Assembly: GCA_021234155.1 (NCBI GenBank)
Contig: JAJEKV010000003.1
Coordinates: 23,718,874 to 23,782,873 of the forward strand
Source: Isoetes taiwanensis
Lineage: Eukaryota; Streptophyta; Lycopodiopsida; Isoetales; Isoetaceae
DNA length: 64,000 bases
Reading direction: 5' to 3'
In this document: in pieces, positions 44,161-58,200 of the stretch
How the letters are laid out: each line of letters starts with the position of its first letter
How positions within the stretch are numbered: position 1 is the stretch's first letter
Program-made: the position numbers and the translations under genes
The notes under the pieces: generated by a model
What the model was told of the DNA's origin: nothing
Database searches by the model: none
What the model saw: only the letters and a program-made list of their open reading frames with translations

Positions 44161-47100
44161 GATGGAAGAGCTTATGTTACGTTTTAGGAATTTTGTGCTT
44201 TATTTTTGCGAGTCTAGTGGGCTGCAATCTACATGATACTATTTCTTATATTTAAATCAAGTTTTACGCTCTGGATAAGAGTTACAAGACTATCAATCTA
44301 GTTAAACTTTTGTAATAAGTTGTTGCATAGTGGAGAACAATATTTTTAGCAGAAGATTGAAATGTTGTTGATTAATTGATTTTGTAGATTGGCCAATTAC
44401 CATGAAAGTTGTCTTATGGCTTGTGAATGTCCTGTGGTATTTTCATTGTTCATTTGATGGCCAGAAGATTGGGAAATCCTGGAGCACTAGAATCATATCT
44501 TTGACTCATATCGTGCTAGGTTGAGAAGATTTAAGGGCTGCCATTAGAAGTCTTTAAAAGGCATACTTGGGTATTTGGAAATGGATTCACCAACTACCTA
44601 TTTCATTTTGTTTTGATGTATATACATACAACCTCAGTTTATTTGGTGGGGAGGTGAATATACAAATAACTGGAAGGTTGGGATTATAGAGTGGCAATGA
44701 TACTGAGGTGATGGCATCCAAGGGGAGTAGATATTGAACAAGATATGGGGAGCTTATTGAATGATGCAAGCTTGTTGGTTACGCTACATTTCTATGCTAC
44801 ATTCAACATCAAATCTCTCGACATTGTGAAAATGAGGCTAATTTTAAGCATCAACCAGGATGAGGATTTATCTCAAACTAGTTTTGTGGTTGGTTTTCAT
44901 CGTTACTTTATTGAGAAAAAGAGCTCAAGCTATGGTTCGTTTTGAGCAGTAAAATTATATTCTTGGAGCGGAAGGAACTTCACTTTTGCAGATTTGAAGC
45001 CGCGATTCCTCTGTCACGAAGAATGTCTTTTTCGAGCAATCCCTTGTATCAATTTATGCGGGGAAGTTGAGCAGCGAAGCGAATAAATTATTCGATTCTT
45101 ACCTAGAAAATCCCTATAACACATGGGTTATTCTCACGAGGATCCCATAAATTCTTGCGAACTTGATTGTTGAGTCTTTGTCTTTGAATTTTCTTGTGTT
45201 CTCATGTTTGGGCCTCTTATTCTAGGTGTCATATAGTGAGCAAACTTCGTGTTGAAGCGGACTTCGTGTTGTCTCTGGTACAATTTTGAGCGGACTTCGT
45301 GTGTCTAGGTACAAATTTTGAGCGGACTTCGTGTTGAGCAAATTGCACAACCGGAGATGGGAAATTTGGAGGCTAATCTTGAATGAACGCCATGCTACGC
45401 TAAAGCTTGGGCAGATCCCTTGTATTTGTATCTTCTTTCTCTCCTTAGAAAAGAAGACTAGAACGGTTGGAGTTAAGAACGAGAGGCAATAGGTGTTTTT
45501 TGGCAGGCTATTTTTGTGCACATATGTGATCCTTCTTGCGGATAAGCATGTAATATTTTTGCACATGTGGGCATGTGTTTTCTCTGGGTGCCATCTTGTC
45601 CATGTACCTATATGCTAGTTTGATGTGAAGTGAATGCATGTTGTTAAACACATCATACAAGCCCCCACACAGGTACATGCCCATTTTGAAGGAAGATAAA
45701 TTGTACATTCCGGTAAGTGTTGTAGGATTTGCCATCTTTTGCAAATGAGAATGAGTGGAAATTGTATGTCAAATTATATTGGGTCATGCGGTGAAGAAAT
45801 ATCAAGGATACAACTTTATAAGGCGGATCCTTGGACCCGCGTGGAAACGCACAAATGGTAAGTTGCTTCATATGATTATTGTTTATTACTGGCGGTGTGT
45901 ATGTACTACGCCATTGTGAATACTCATTATTATGTAGACCACTAACTATGATAAAAAGTACAGCCATGGGAGAGTTGATGCAATGTCATCTAACCTTTGT
46001 AAATTAAATTAATTAGCCTTTCCAAAAAGGCGTTCCATGATGAAGCCTTGGTAAATTCATTGCCCATGTCACACCTATTAAGAATAAACTCTCGTGGCAA
46101 TTTTCAACCAAAGGTCATAACAATTCAAGTCATTTTTTAATTTTATTAATGGATAAATTTCAAGCCAAGACATAGAAACAATTCGTTTAGTTCCCAAAAG
46201 TGTGTTTGTTCCATGATGTTCCATGATGAAGGCTTCAACCATAAGGTCATAACAATTCAACTATTAAATGGACAGAATTTTGAGCCCAAACATAGAAACA
46301 AAGCATGGTTTAATTCATTGGTCCCTATACAGAACCTTATCGACAATCCGCCCAACATCATAAAAAAACATAGTATAGTTTGGTTGATTGATCAGAATGC
46401 ATGAATAGCATGAACGTTACCGACAACCTGCTCAATGTCATAAGTAATAACTACAGTATTGTTGCTTGCTCTAACCCCATTGGTATTCTTGTGGTCGGTC
46501 GATTATATCATCATTGGAGGGCGTTATAATTTCGTGAATGGTAGGCGATTAATCGATTTCAAAGGGTTCCATGACATACCTAGACCACAAATCAAACGCG
46601 AATTATCTCCTCAAATTGCTTTTATTAAAAGCTTTTAAAATTGCTGTAATCTATTCACCCATTAATGTCCCTTCAAAATCCATCAAGACCTGAAATGAAA
46701 CACATACCTCTGGAATGAGTTTGACTCTTCTACCAACAACGTTTTAAAAAGCACATAATTTTGTTATTGTTGTAATTGCATAACCCTGGATAATAGACAC
46801 AATTCTGTCAGTAACGATAGTATACAACCTCAACATAGAGAATAATACAGACATAACCTATGCAATAACATTGCTAAGATATGGGTATAGTCAAATTTCT
46901 ACCATCATAAAGGTCATTACTACCACCTTATCTTAAGAGGGCTCTTTAAGGAGCATTTTGAATTGGAGAGATGATATGTTGTGTAGGGGGAATTTGCTAA
47001 GCCATGTTCCATGTAAGTACCATAGAGATATCATGGTCATGATCTATAAAGCCCAAAAATAGCTTGTCTTGACATCATATGAATATAAAACCTAATCAAC

Positions 47101-48230
47101 AGCAACTAATCACAGATGACCAAATGGTCTAAGAACATCTCAAGCTGAGTGACAAAGAAACAATGGTTCTTGCCACTTTGCAAGGCTTTGCATTTCAATT
47201 TTGTGGGTTCTTCCTCGAGGCAACCCCGCAAAAAAAAATTATAGAGGTGTAGATGTGCTCTATGCACAACTCCAAAACCAAAGAGAGCATCAAAGTGGAT
47301 CAAAACAACAAAAAGCACGTCTTAGCATTTCAATTTCAACGAAATGTCAATTCTTCTTCGAGGCAACCACTGCATCATGAACATGTCTTCTTGTGTTGCA
47401 TCATCAGCGTATCTTAAAAGCAAAGTAAAAAGAATAAACGAAAAATCTTACTAAACACCATAGGGAAGGCATTTAGCTTAAAGGCGAGGATATGGCGGCT
47501 CTAAGCAATTTGAGCTACTTAACAGATGCTGCTTTGCCTATAATATAAACCATAGCCCAAGAAGGTTAGAAACATACCTAGAAAGCGTGCTAACAACGAC
47601 ATCTTCATTCTTTGGCATGCTATTATAGTTGAGTCAACGCATAGCATCGAGCAATGACATAGTACAAATCACGGATAATCATCAGCTCTTTAGGTAGCCA
47701 TCTTTATTGTTGGTATGCTATTATAGCTCAATCAGCGCATATTATCGAGCAATGACATAGTATTCAAGCAAATCGTCATCGGATCTTGGTGCCAATCACT
47801 TTAGCCTCCAAAAGCTGAAAGTCTCCAAAAGATTCATGGTGTTGGTAAATTTGCCATCAACAATCCAATTATACAATACCCAAAAGTCGATTTGCACCAA
47901 CGGTCCAAAACAATTCTATACAAATCATAAAATTGTGTATAAGAACATCAAAACTGTGCATTGCATTGCATCATGATGAAGCTGCATCCACAACATTGGA
48001 TTGGCAAGCACAAAAATATGAGGAACCAATTAGGCCCATCCCCAATGCCTTGGCAAGTATTTGATTATATCTCGGGGCTTGTGTCAAGGGCATGTTTACA
48101 TTATGTCGGGCCAAAATCATATGGCATGAAAGACATAAAATGCACGCATGTCCACAATGACCATTACATTATTTTACTTGTGGAGCCAAGTAATATATTG
48201 CGATTTATTCACACTCAAATGTATTGACAA
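44161..48230. other. Unassigned AT-rich region with small duplications
   Basis: No recognisable gene. Visible structure: GCGGACTTCGTGT repeated at about 45258, 45291 and 45321, with a related copy at about 45239; a diverged pair at 46104-46200 and 46236-46330 sharing AAGGTCATAACAATTCAA and ACATAGAAACAA; and a pair at about 47590-47665 and 47695-47770 sharing ATCGAGCAATGACATAGTA. Frames up to 114 codons (45222-45566) show no family features. Confidence 0.5.
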
Positions 48231-50201
48231 GATGTATCTGTTGGTGCGGATCGATCACCCGGGCCACCGCCATTTTGATTGAATCGGCGGCAAGAACAAG
48301 CCCTTCCAACACTCTCACTTGGACATATAACTAGCATAACTTCTCCAGCGGTTCCGATCATTTTTCTTCTGCCCGGATCTGAATAGATTGAGCTCTCTGT
48401 TTCAAAGGCCCGGTGAGTCGAGCGAGCGGTTTTATCCGCGTTTCCTTTGGAAAGGCGGCTTGCTCAATTTCTTCATTCCATCGGTCTTACTCTTCCCTTC
48501 TTCTTTTTATCAATATCTTCCTTTGGAATAACAAACAAAAGCTGCCTTTGCTTACATCATCCTTTTTGTTTTGGAGTTCCCCTATACCACCTTCATAATG
48601 TATGCCCATAGGAGTCTTCGGGCTTCATAGAGGATTCTTCTAGCTCCGCGTGCAATCTTTGCCCGATTTACGAGTGAGTCGCAATCATGTCATGAGCTTT
48701 ATTATTCCTCCAATCCTTCAGCGGTTACATGCCAAAAGCAAAAATTTAATCTTGCTTTCCATTTAAAGTAGCCTCTTCAATGAACATATCAAAGGCAAAC
48801 TGAATACATCATAGGTGCACCACTCATGGCACACCAAGCGTCTCCGGATATTACGTGGAATTCCCTATCGCCCAACCAATTCAAGAAATGGTGGCTCTGC
48901 ATAAGCGGCCTATCTTGGTGATGCACCACATCGGTGGTCCACGTTTTGAAGATGCACCCTTTCGGTATAAAATAAAATAGTTCCGCGGGCTTTGCGACCA
49001 TTTTTACGTATGAATTCAAGCGCCATAGGTGCATTCTGATATAACCATTATTGAAATTTTAAGGAAAGGACCTAAATTACCAAGGATTTACGGTTTAAGA
49101 GCTACAACTTTGCCGTAGTCAAATCTCTACGTGCATTATGCTCCTCGGCAAGAAATTCCACGCCATTTCTTTGAAAAATAGTACCATCTATCTATGGCCC
49201 ATATTGTTTGGTATATCCATGGCCGGCGGCTCGTGCTCCGGCCGGATATGATATATTTAGGAGATATGATATATCACTGATATCACTGATATGATATATT
49301 TAGGAGATATTTTAAGAAATGGGGATAACTTGGGAATCGGGGTCTATAAGACTCCCATTCATTCCACATTTAGCATTCGGCATTTTCAATTCCGCGATGG
49401 CGGAGCTTGGCGGCGAAGACTTTATTTTGACTGCGGAGGAATTCAACTATCGAGGAGCTTGGACCAGGAGGGGCGCCCTAGCATTTATTGGCGTACTTGA
49501 TGTCAATGCGTCTTTTGCAGCTCCTACTTTAGGCGTTCTTGATGATGAACACCTCTCTGCGAAGACTTATCTCGAGGAAGACATAGTTAAACTTATGGAT
49601 GAATTAGGTGGCTTATTGGTAGAGGACAAAGCGCCATCATTGGATGGCTTGTTTTGCGAAGACCTAGATGAGGACTTTGTCAACTTTTGTCGATCAATAG
49701 AAGAAAATCTACGCAAAGGAGATAGTGAAGTTGAAGCGTAAAGCCGGTATAGCCATGCATGACTTGGTCAATGCATCAATTGGACTTGGAAGTGAGCAGG
49801 CAATTGATAAGCACATGGAACACTTGTACATATCCGCGTGAATGGCAGCCATGGGAGCAACAAACAACACAAGGAATGGCAATGAAGAAGAGGAAGATAG
49901 TTGCCAACTTCGATTCAACTTGGAAGCGGAGAGGGCAACAGCAAGCATGGCAACTATGCCACAAGAAATGACAGCTCAAGGATGAAGAAGCGAGAAGATA
50001 GAGATGCCCCATCTTGATTGCCCTCGGTGTTTCGGTGATAACACTGCGCCGACTACATGAACAATAAGAAGCAAGGCCAACCCGGTTATCGTCGCGAGAA
50101 GCGCAGCGAGGGAGTGGACTGTTGGGGGGCAAACTAAAATTGTTAGGACCTCGAAAGCCTCCACAATCTAGGAAACCTAAAGGCAAGATTGTTGCTTCCA
50201 A
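48231..50201 (+). CDS. Unassigned region with a 140-codon acidic ORF (49319-49741)
   Basis: The plus frame 49319-49741 reads MGITWESGSIRLPFIPHLAF through LGGEDFILTAEEFNYRGAW and an acidic C-terminal half (DELGGLLVED, EDLDEDFVNFCRSIEENLRK). It then continues after one stop as MHDLVNASIGLGSEQAIDKH. Composition suggests real coding origin, but I recognise no family. ATATGATATATTTAGGAGATA-type sequence is tandemly repeated just upstream (49249-49310). The rest of the region has no recognisable gene. Confidence 0.25.
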
Positions 50202-51895
50202 TGAGAACTTAACATTTGAGAATGTTCAGCCACTTGTATATTCATATTGAAATTATGCTTGCCATTTCTATATGGTTATTGAGATTATCTGACTCCCATT
50301 TGGGTTGTAAATCGTTTTATAAAGATTTTTTGCACTTGATGTCCTTTGTTTGTAAGAATTAGTGTCAGTCATCTCCTTTAATTTTGACTACTTGGTTTTA
50401 TCTTTTTCATGTCTATGTTACCTTTTGTAGTATACCTTTTCTAGTATCTGAAAGTTGGTATTGAAGATAATAGAAAGATCTAGTCTAATCATTACATGTG
50501 CAAACTTGATATATTTCTAGCACTATGCCTATCGCCAATGCATTCTTATGGACCATCAAAATGTAGACTCTAAATCACAGCCTGCTTGCCACACTTACAA
50601 ATGCTCCTGCTACAAACCAAGCATATTATGTCAAAGGCGGAGTCAGTTCTGCATGTAGGTTAGAAACTTAACACTGCGAGCTGCACTCATCATGGCTTCT
50701 AATGCCCGAAATTAAGTGAGATTAGCATCTTATGTGTGAAGAGCACAAACTTTTTACACTTGAGAAGATCAAGTTACCAGCTAAGGCACAAAGAAATCTC
50801 GGTCGCGGTTTCTAACCACACTTCTGCTCCATTTAACAATGCCTCTGCAACCAACCATGTTATATCAAAGGCGGTGTGTGTTATAGCAAGTAGCTTAGAG
50901 ACTTAATAATGGGAGCTGCACCGATCATATATGGCTTATTGAATGTAAGAGCGCAAACTGCCTTACACTTTGACAATATCAAGTTACTAGCTATGACATA
51001 AAGGAATATCCATCTAATTGTCTCAGTAACTTAATGGCAAATACGTGCTGGCAGGTTAGTTATGCATAACAAGAACTTTGAGATTCTGCCCCTAAGCTCA
51101 GCTATCAACGTGTTAACCACTACATTATTGTATATTAGAGGCTTGCTGCAGGGGATGTCTGATAGGGATGCACTACAAACCTCTGCCTATAGAAAAGAGT
51201 AACCCTCTAGATTTTGTTTGCATGCTAGTTGTTCTCAATTGAAGATTAAAGTCCTCAATGTTGTGTGACAAACACTAACTTGTACTAGCAGAATTCTTGG
51301 ATGCTGCAGAGCAGCATCACCTGTTGAATGCTAGGAAACTTAACAAAGGGTTCTTGATTATGGCTTCTAATGCCTGACATAAAGTTGCCTTATTAAGAGC
51401 ACAAACTGCCTTACACTTTGAGAACATCTACAACATGTGATTCAAGATCAACAAAAAACTTTACTAGAACTCCTTAAGTAGCAGTTCAAGAAGGAAGGAA
51501 GGAAGAAAGGAACCTAGAAAGGGATTCTTGTCCTTGATCTTAGTTTAGATAAGTGACTTATTGGAAAGAACACTGATACCAATGTTAAGATTCTTGGAAG
51601 TGTATTTGATGCAGAAGACCCATCTGCTACTGCTTGTTCAGAGGTTCAATAATAGTTGAGATTGCCATGGAGTTTTAGACAAATATGGATCACAGAAACG
51701 TGGACCATTTTAAGCCAAAAAGCTGCCTCACTTCCTATATTTTCATGGCACAGCATATTCTATGAAAATCTAGTCTGGTTGTTATTTGGAAAACATTTGC
51801 ATTCTTCTCATGTGATTTGGATGCTACAAAAATGACGAAAACAGAGACAACAAGGTGTGAATAAACCAAATAGATGTAATATCACTTCAAACCTT
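50202..51895. other. Noncoding region with diverged internal repeats
   Basis: TTAAGAGCACAAACTGCCTTACACTTTGA-type segments recur near 50740, 50950 and 51390, each preceded by a variant of GGCTTCTAATGCC or GGCTTATTGAATG. 51080-51290 matches 36770-37050. No coding sequence recognised. Confidence 0.5.
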
Positions 51896-52185
51896 TGTGG
51901 GTTGCAGATATACTACACCAGTGATTAGCGATTCGCTGCTTAAATAACTTTCTAGCTAGAAAAGCCAGAGCAAGGTGATTCACCGCAATTCACTCACAGA
52001 TTCCAGTTAAAAAAACTGGAGCAACAAATAGACAGCAGACAGTTTATAAGCAGCATACTCTGAACGGTAGCAACAAAGATTCTCATGTACTGCTCCAGCA
52101 ACCACTTCAAACAATCTACTGCACAGCCGATTCAGAGCTTCGCTTCACATAAAGTCGACACCATGTTCAGCTGTTTCCACAGACA
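51896..52185 (-). repeat. Ty1/copia 3' LTR (290 bp, copy 2)
   Basis: On the minus strand it runs TGTCTGTGGAAAC to CAACCCACA, with TGT/ACA ends. It is preceded by a purine-rich tract (AGGGGCGAAAAGCAGAGAGT, 52205 to 52186) as expected for the polypurine primer. The pol stop lies about 100 bases upstream. A TATA-like TTATAAAC is at about 52046. The partner LTR is not in the window. Confidence 0.65.
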
Positions 52186-55100
52186 ACTCTCTGCTTTTCG
52201 CCCCTGATGACTATTTCTTGAACGTCCCCTTTTATTGCTGTATCTCCACCGACCTTATTTTTAAATACACGTGCCTCCAATTCATAGCAATTCAATATTT
52301 CATAATACCATATAAACGATTATAGACCCATATGGCATATTTCTTCCTTCGATATGCCAAGTATCTGTGTAAAACAACTTCAGCTTCCGTTCTTGTCATC
52401 CATAAGTCCGCTGCTTGATATGATGTTTCTACATATTGCATTATTAATTCATTCTTTGCAATGAGATCTCTTATGAAATGAACACGTAATTCAATATGTT
52501 TGGTTCTTTAAGTAGTGCACCAGGATTCTTTGCTATAGCAATCTGACTTAGGCTATCTGTCAAAAGTATTGTAGGATTGGTGAGATATACCTATCTCGTT
52601 TAATAGTCTTCTCACCCATACAATTTCTTTAGTTGCTAGCGAAGAGGTGAGTATTGACTTCGGCGAAGACATAACAACAAGATGATTGTTTTTACTCCTC
52701 CATGATATTAGACCTCCTGCAAGCATTAAAGCATAGCGGAAGTGGATCTTCTAACATCTAGATCACACCTTTAATCTGCATCGAGAATATGCAAACAAAA
52801 CCAAGTTGTCGAGTTAAAAGTGATTCCATCGTTTTTCGTGCCTTTTAAGTATCTTAAGATTCGTTTGGGTTGCAACCCAATGTCCTCTGCCTAGATTGTT
52901 GTTATATCTGCTTAACAAAATACCGCCAAAGGCAATATCACGGGCGTGTCTTGTTTGCCACATAAAAGCGGAACAACCTATGAGCTCCACTGTATGGAAT
53001 ATTTTCCATTTCCTTCTTTTGGACATAAATTTCTTTGATATTTTATAACTTTTGCCTGGCGGTGTATTCAGCGGTTTTGAATTTTCTAATCCAAACCTCA
53101 TTATCATATCATATTTTCAATATTTAGAGTCGACAAAGTCGAGCATTACTGTTTTCCTTATCTCTACTCATTTCAATTCCCAAGAACTGTTTTAATTCTC
53201 CAAGATCTGTCATTTTAAATCTTTTCTGAAGAATTTGCTTGCATTTATCTAGGCATCTCATGCAATTCGATACCATTATCACGATCATCTACGTTACAAA
53301 GCAATAATGCAAAATTTATCCCTATCTTTGAACATGTACAAATTTCCATCATTGTTGCGTTTCTCAAATCCTTGCTCCCTCGGATATTTATCTATGCACT
53401 TATACCACTCCCTAGGTGCTTGTCTTAAACCATAAAGCTGCGTTTTAATTTCTAAACCATGTTACTTCCTTCCCCAAAGCACGGAGCTTGCTTCATATAT
53501 ATCTCTTCACAGTAAATTTGCATTTAGAAATCACGGTTTTCACATCCATATGATGTATGTCAAGTTTGAGTGCATTTGCTAGAGCTAACACAAGTCTAAT
53601 ACTTGTTAATTTGACAATTGGGGAGTATGTCTCTTCATAATCAATTCCTTTCTTTTGTGAAAAACCACGAGCAACCAGTCTAGCTTTATACCTTTTGGTC
53701 CCATCGAAATTTGTTTTAATTCTATAAATCCACTTATTTCCAATCAAATTCTTATCCGTTGGAGATTACGCTTTAGCTCATATGTACTGTTTCTTTAAAG
53801 GAATCCATAAGCCTTTAGTCATTCAGGCGCTTTTTTACGAGTTCACGGCTTCTTCAAATGATTTGAAGTATCGGGTTCAAACCACGACCATCAATGATGG
53901 AAACCTAAGCGGAGGTTTCCCAATTCTTCTACATTTTCTGTGCCATATCGCCATACACTTGGGTCATAGTCTATACCTATATCTTTAAGCTTTTATGTCT
54001 ACGTCTTCCTTTTTTAGTTTGCCTAGTCTCTGTGGCCAAACGCTGGCGATTACGCTTGTGGCGCCTCACTATCCTCATTATCATCACATTGTCTTCATTC
54101 TCTTCATTAGAACCAAAGTTAGCGGTAATATCTAAATTGCCATCATGCACAATGTGTTTTCTACTTTCTCATGCCATCTTTGGAATTTCATGCCTATCTT
54201 TGTAAAATTTGCTTTAAATCCGAACACAACATCCCTACTCGTTATTATTTTCTTTTGTTTTGGGTATGAAGACTCTATAACCTTTTGATTCTTCATCATA
54301 GCCGACTAGAAAACCTATTTACGCTCTATCATCTAGTTTAAGTCTCATTTCTTACGGAATATGAACATATGTCAAACACCATCATATGCACGAGTCATTT
54401 TAGTACATGTCCATATTTCTTCAGATATTTCCATTCAAGCTACTTGATGGCAACCTATTTTGTATAAAAACCAGACTTTGGTTGCTTCTTCCCGGGTAAT
54501 TTGGTAAGCACGCAAACTTTATCATTGATCTTCTGACATCTAAAAGCTGTTCTATTTTTCCTTTTCGCAACACCATTTTGTTGCGGACTACATGTGAGTT
54601 GCCTTTTTTATTCCATGCTCAAGACAAAGCGATCTAAAACTTCTTGAAAGATATTTCCGCCTCTATACGTTCTAATGCATTTAAGTTTACAACACATACG
54701 TCTTTCCATTTCCGCGTCGCATTACAACTTAAATGTAGATAACAAATAGCACTTTCCCATTCTACTAAAATCGTCAATAAAAGATATATAATACCTTTTA
54801 CTGTTTTTCCTTGCACATTCAATAGACCATAAAGATCTAAATGTACTAGGTCGGGGGACCCTTGGCCCTTTTCTTTGATCTGCTAAATGACAATTTAGTC
54901 AATTTTCCTAACATGCGCGACTGGACAAATGAATTTCCCATCTATATCATCTTCCCCATTAATAAATCCATCTCATCATGTATTTAATGTTATTCATATC
55001 GCGTATGAGCCAGCCTATGGTGCCAAGTTGATGATTTAGTCAGCGACAACACATTTATACTTTTGAAGACTTTATTTGAAAACTGAAATAGATTGCCTAC

Positions 55101-55260
55101 CGTTTTGCAAAAGAATTTTAGTTCCCCTTCAAGCAAAACCTTACAGCCTTTTTGTTAAATCTAATCTCATATCCTAAATCCACCAATTGACTTACAGGAT
55201 ATAAGATTTTTATGCAAACCCGGAACACAAACAATGTTGAGACTTTTATAATAACTCTTA
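52186..55260 (-). pseudogene. Ty1/copia pol remnant (copy 2)
   Basis: Same gene as 8351-11312. Intact pieces include NKWIYRIKTNFDGTKRYKAR and SQKKGIDYEETYSPIVKLTS, IRLVLALANALKLDIHHMDV at 53747-53493 (RT), MRFGLENSKPLNTP near 53100, and the RNase H end running to a stop at about 52300. The left boundary of homology with copy 1 is 52305; here copia continues to its LTR, whereas copy 1 is cut by a Helitron. Many CAG and CTG sites are garbled. Confidence 0.8.
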
Positions 55261-58200
55261 CTAGAAGCGTGTGCGTGATCTGCGGGCATTAGTTAATGGA
55301 CATGTCGAATGGGTAGACATAATGGGGTATGTAGGTGGAATAAAAAACACTAAATGTCCATGGATGTAATGAGTGCCAAATGTGAAGGGTTTACGAATAT
55401 CAGGCATCTAGAAATGCGTAAAGTGGAATCAAATGAGTAGGCATAATAGAATGCATAGAGTTTAGGGTGCTTGTGATAATTTAGGATTTTTTTAAGATTG
55501 TGTGGTCAACACATATGCAATTGGATGTTAAATGCGTATCATTGTGTGGAAGGCGTGTGTGGGTAGTGTAGTGCAGTGTAGTTTGTTGGGGTGTGCTTTT
55601 GTGTGAAACTTCATAGTATATATCTAGTGTAGTAGTAATGTGTGTATTTCTTCATAGCCATTGAATGTGCATCATTTGAGAGTTCCTTTAGCATTGTCCA
55701 AGGTTAAAAACATTGTATTTAATATAAAAATAAAACTTAGAAACTCGACCTTTTGGGGTTGCTTTTGTCTTTGGAAGTTCTAGATTTTCTTGGCGTGGGG
55801 GATACGTATCCTTGTCTTTCCATCCATAGTTGCATGTTACTTCCTCTCAATTCTTCAAAATTTATAATATGATGGATCTCCAAACTTCTCTAAACCCTTA
55901 AATGCATAGACCCTAGATCAATGCCAGCTATTATGCTTGTGCCTTGGTTTAAAAATGATCCCATATAGCCATTCAATATAAGAATACAATTTTCAAGAGC
56001 TTATAAAATTTATAAAGGTTCATAGACATTTTGGTGGTCTAAAGAGTGCATATGTTAAGGTTGAGAATAGCAATTAATAATGTCAACGTTTTGTATTCTA
56101 AAAATATCACACATATTAAAAATAAATGCCAGAAAAATATTACATGATAGAAGCCCGAAACAGGATAAGTCTTGAAACATTGCAAGATAGATATATTAAA
56201 GAGAATTACTTATAAAGGTACTTTTACAACAACATGAACATTTATGGTGGTCATACTCGTGTAATACCTTCTAAATCATAAAAGCTGCATTTATCTTTAT
56301 GCTACCATAGGCTAACCACGTTGAGTGTGCCAATTTGCTTGTCGGTTTACGCACATGCACATGTAAATTACAAATTCAATAATTATAAAAATGTAGTGTA
56401 AATATCGATTGCTCAAGGAGTATGGGAAAACAAATAGAAGCCTCAAGAATGTTAAACTCCTAAACATTAAGTTTAATTGTACTTTAGACACTGCAAATTT
56501 TGTTAAAAGCATTAAAAACATTCATTGATAACTATCAATATCGTGATTTCCAACACAGTCTTTGGAAAAGTCTAACCTTGAAAAATGAATGCAATGTTAA
56601 TGTACATGTCATCCAATGCTTCCAATTCTTTATTGCAACCACCATAGAAGCGAGAGAATTCCATTACCCAGCAGAATCTCCGCAAGAGAGATACATGAAG
56701 GCGGCTTGATCCCCGTGGTTTGAAACCTCACCCAAACCTTGGTTTCTCACGATTACAAAATAATAACATGTTTAAAAGAGAATGATGGAGAAACATACAC
56801 ATGAGAATGGATTTGTAAGCTTAACAGGTTAGAATTAGCATAGACACACCTAAGTCAAGGTAAAAGCAAAATCATTGAAAAGGCTGGCGATTGTCCGGTG
56901 AAACCACCAAACACAAAAGATATTTGTCAAAGCTTACGGTTGTATGACCTGCCCGGGCAATAAGGGTCAATCAATGACTTCAAGTCCTTCAAACTAAGTG
57001 TACCTGGTTGCAAAAGACATAATTAATGCTTTGGATACTATAAAATATTTTAAAAACAAATGTGCAAACTCAATCTCAAATTCATTGCCATGCACGCATC
57101 TAGAATGTGGACGGTAGTCAAATATGAATTATGCATCCTCATCACCAATGATACCCAAATAATTTTTGTATGATGAACATGTATGGCTATCCCTAGGAGC
57201 GGGGGATTATCTTTTGTGGATATTTTGCTCCAAGTGAAGGTTTACGTAAAAAAAAAAAAAATTTTGATTAAAGAAAAATGAAGGCTGGACTTGATGATAA
57301 TTCCTTTACATTCTAAACAATGGAGCTTGACTCGGTAATAACATGCCAAAAACCCCTTTACATTTTGCAGAATCTGAGATCACCCATCACATGCACTATG
57401 AAAAATTAGTTGCTTTATCACATAGTACTTTTCTGGTCAAGGAATAAAGAATTGGTCATTTGTATACCTACTTGAAGCATGCAATCTGTAGCCATCCCTT
57501 TTGACCCCCATATCGTGAGAGATAACCACCACTTTGGAAATAAGACTCCAAGCGGGGAGTTGCTGAACAAATGGCAATGTTAATAGCACACCTTTTCATA
57601 ATCTATAACCTAAAAAGTACCTGTGCAATCATCTTATTTTGTATATATTCTGTGAAGTATTACATCAATGCAATATGCTAGCATTTAAAGAAAGAAAATA
57701 CTATGCAGACCCATTGTCAGACTGCATGTTCTATAGTCTAGCTTGTTAAGAACCTATGTTGCATAAAGTGAGGAGAGCAACATCCACCCAAACATAACCT
57801 ACACATCAACGACCCACTAGCAACCTTTTCTTTGCCTTAGCGGGGAAGAAGCGAGAACCAATGAAAGAAGCGGGGACCCATCTTTTCTTTACTCTAAAAG
57901 CAAATTAGTTGAAGTCGGCATAGATCATATAAGAACCATACCATAGGAAACATTGAGGCCCGCAGTTAAATTGCACACTAAAGAAGCTTATCTTAGCATC
58001 AAAGGGCTTATAAGCTGGAGCCTTTGGGTTATCAAATGTAGTGGAATCGGGATGCATGCAATGACTTTGAATATAAGATGGCTAAAGATTAAAGGGACCC
58101 ATCAGATCCACATTGGAACAAATTCAACTTCGCCAAACCCTTGAGCTTTAAAGAATAGAAATCACGAAAACTATGGTGAGTGGTTTACTGTTTTAACGAG

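Noticed and set aside
52814-53107. Frame breaks in copy 2 copia and gypsy as evidence of old decay
   Set aside because: Most breaks fall at CAG/CTG sites garbled relative to copy 1, so sequence error is the simpler explanation.
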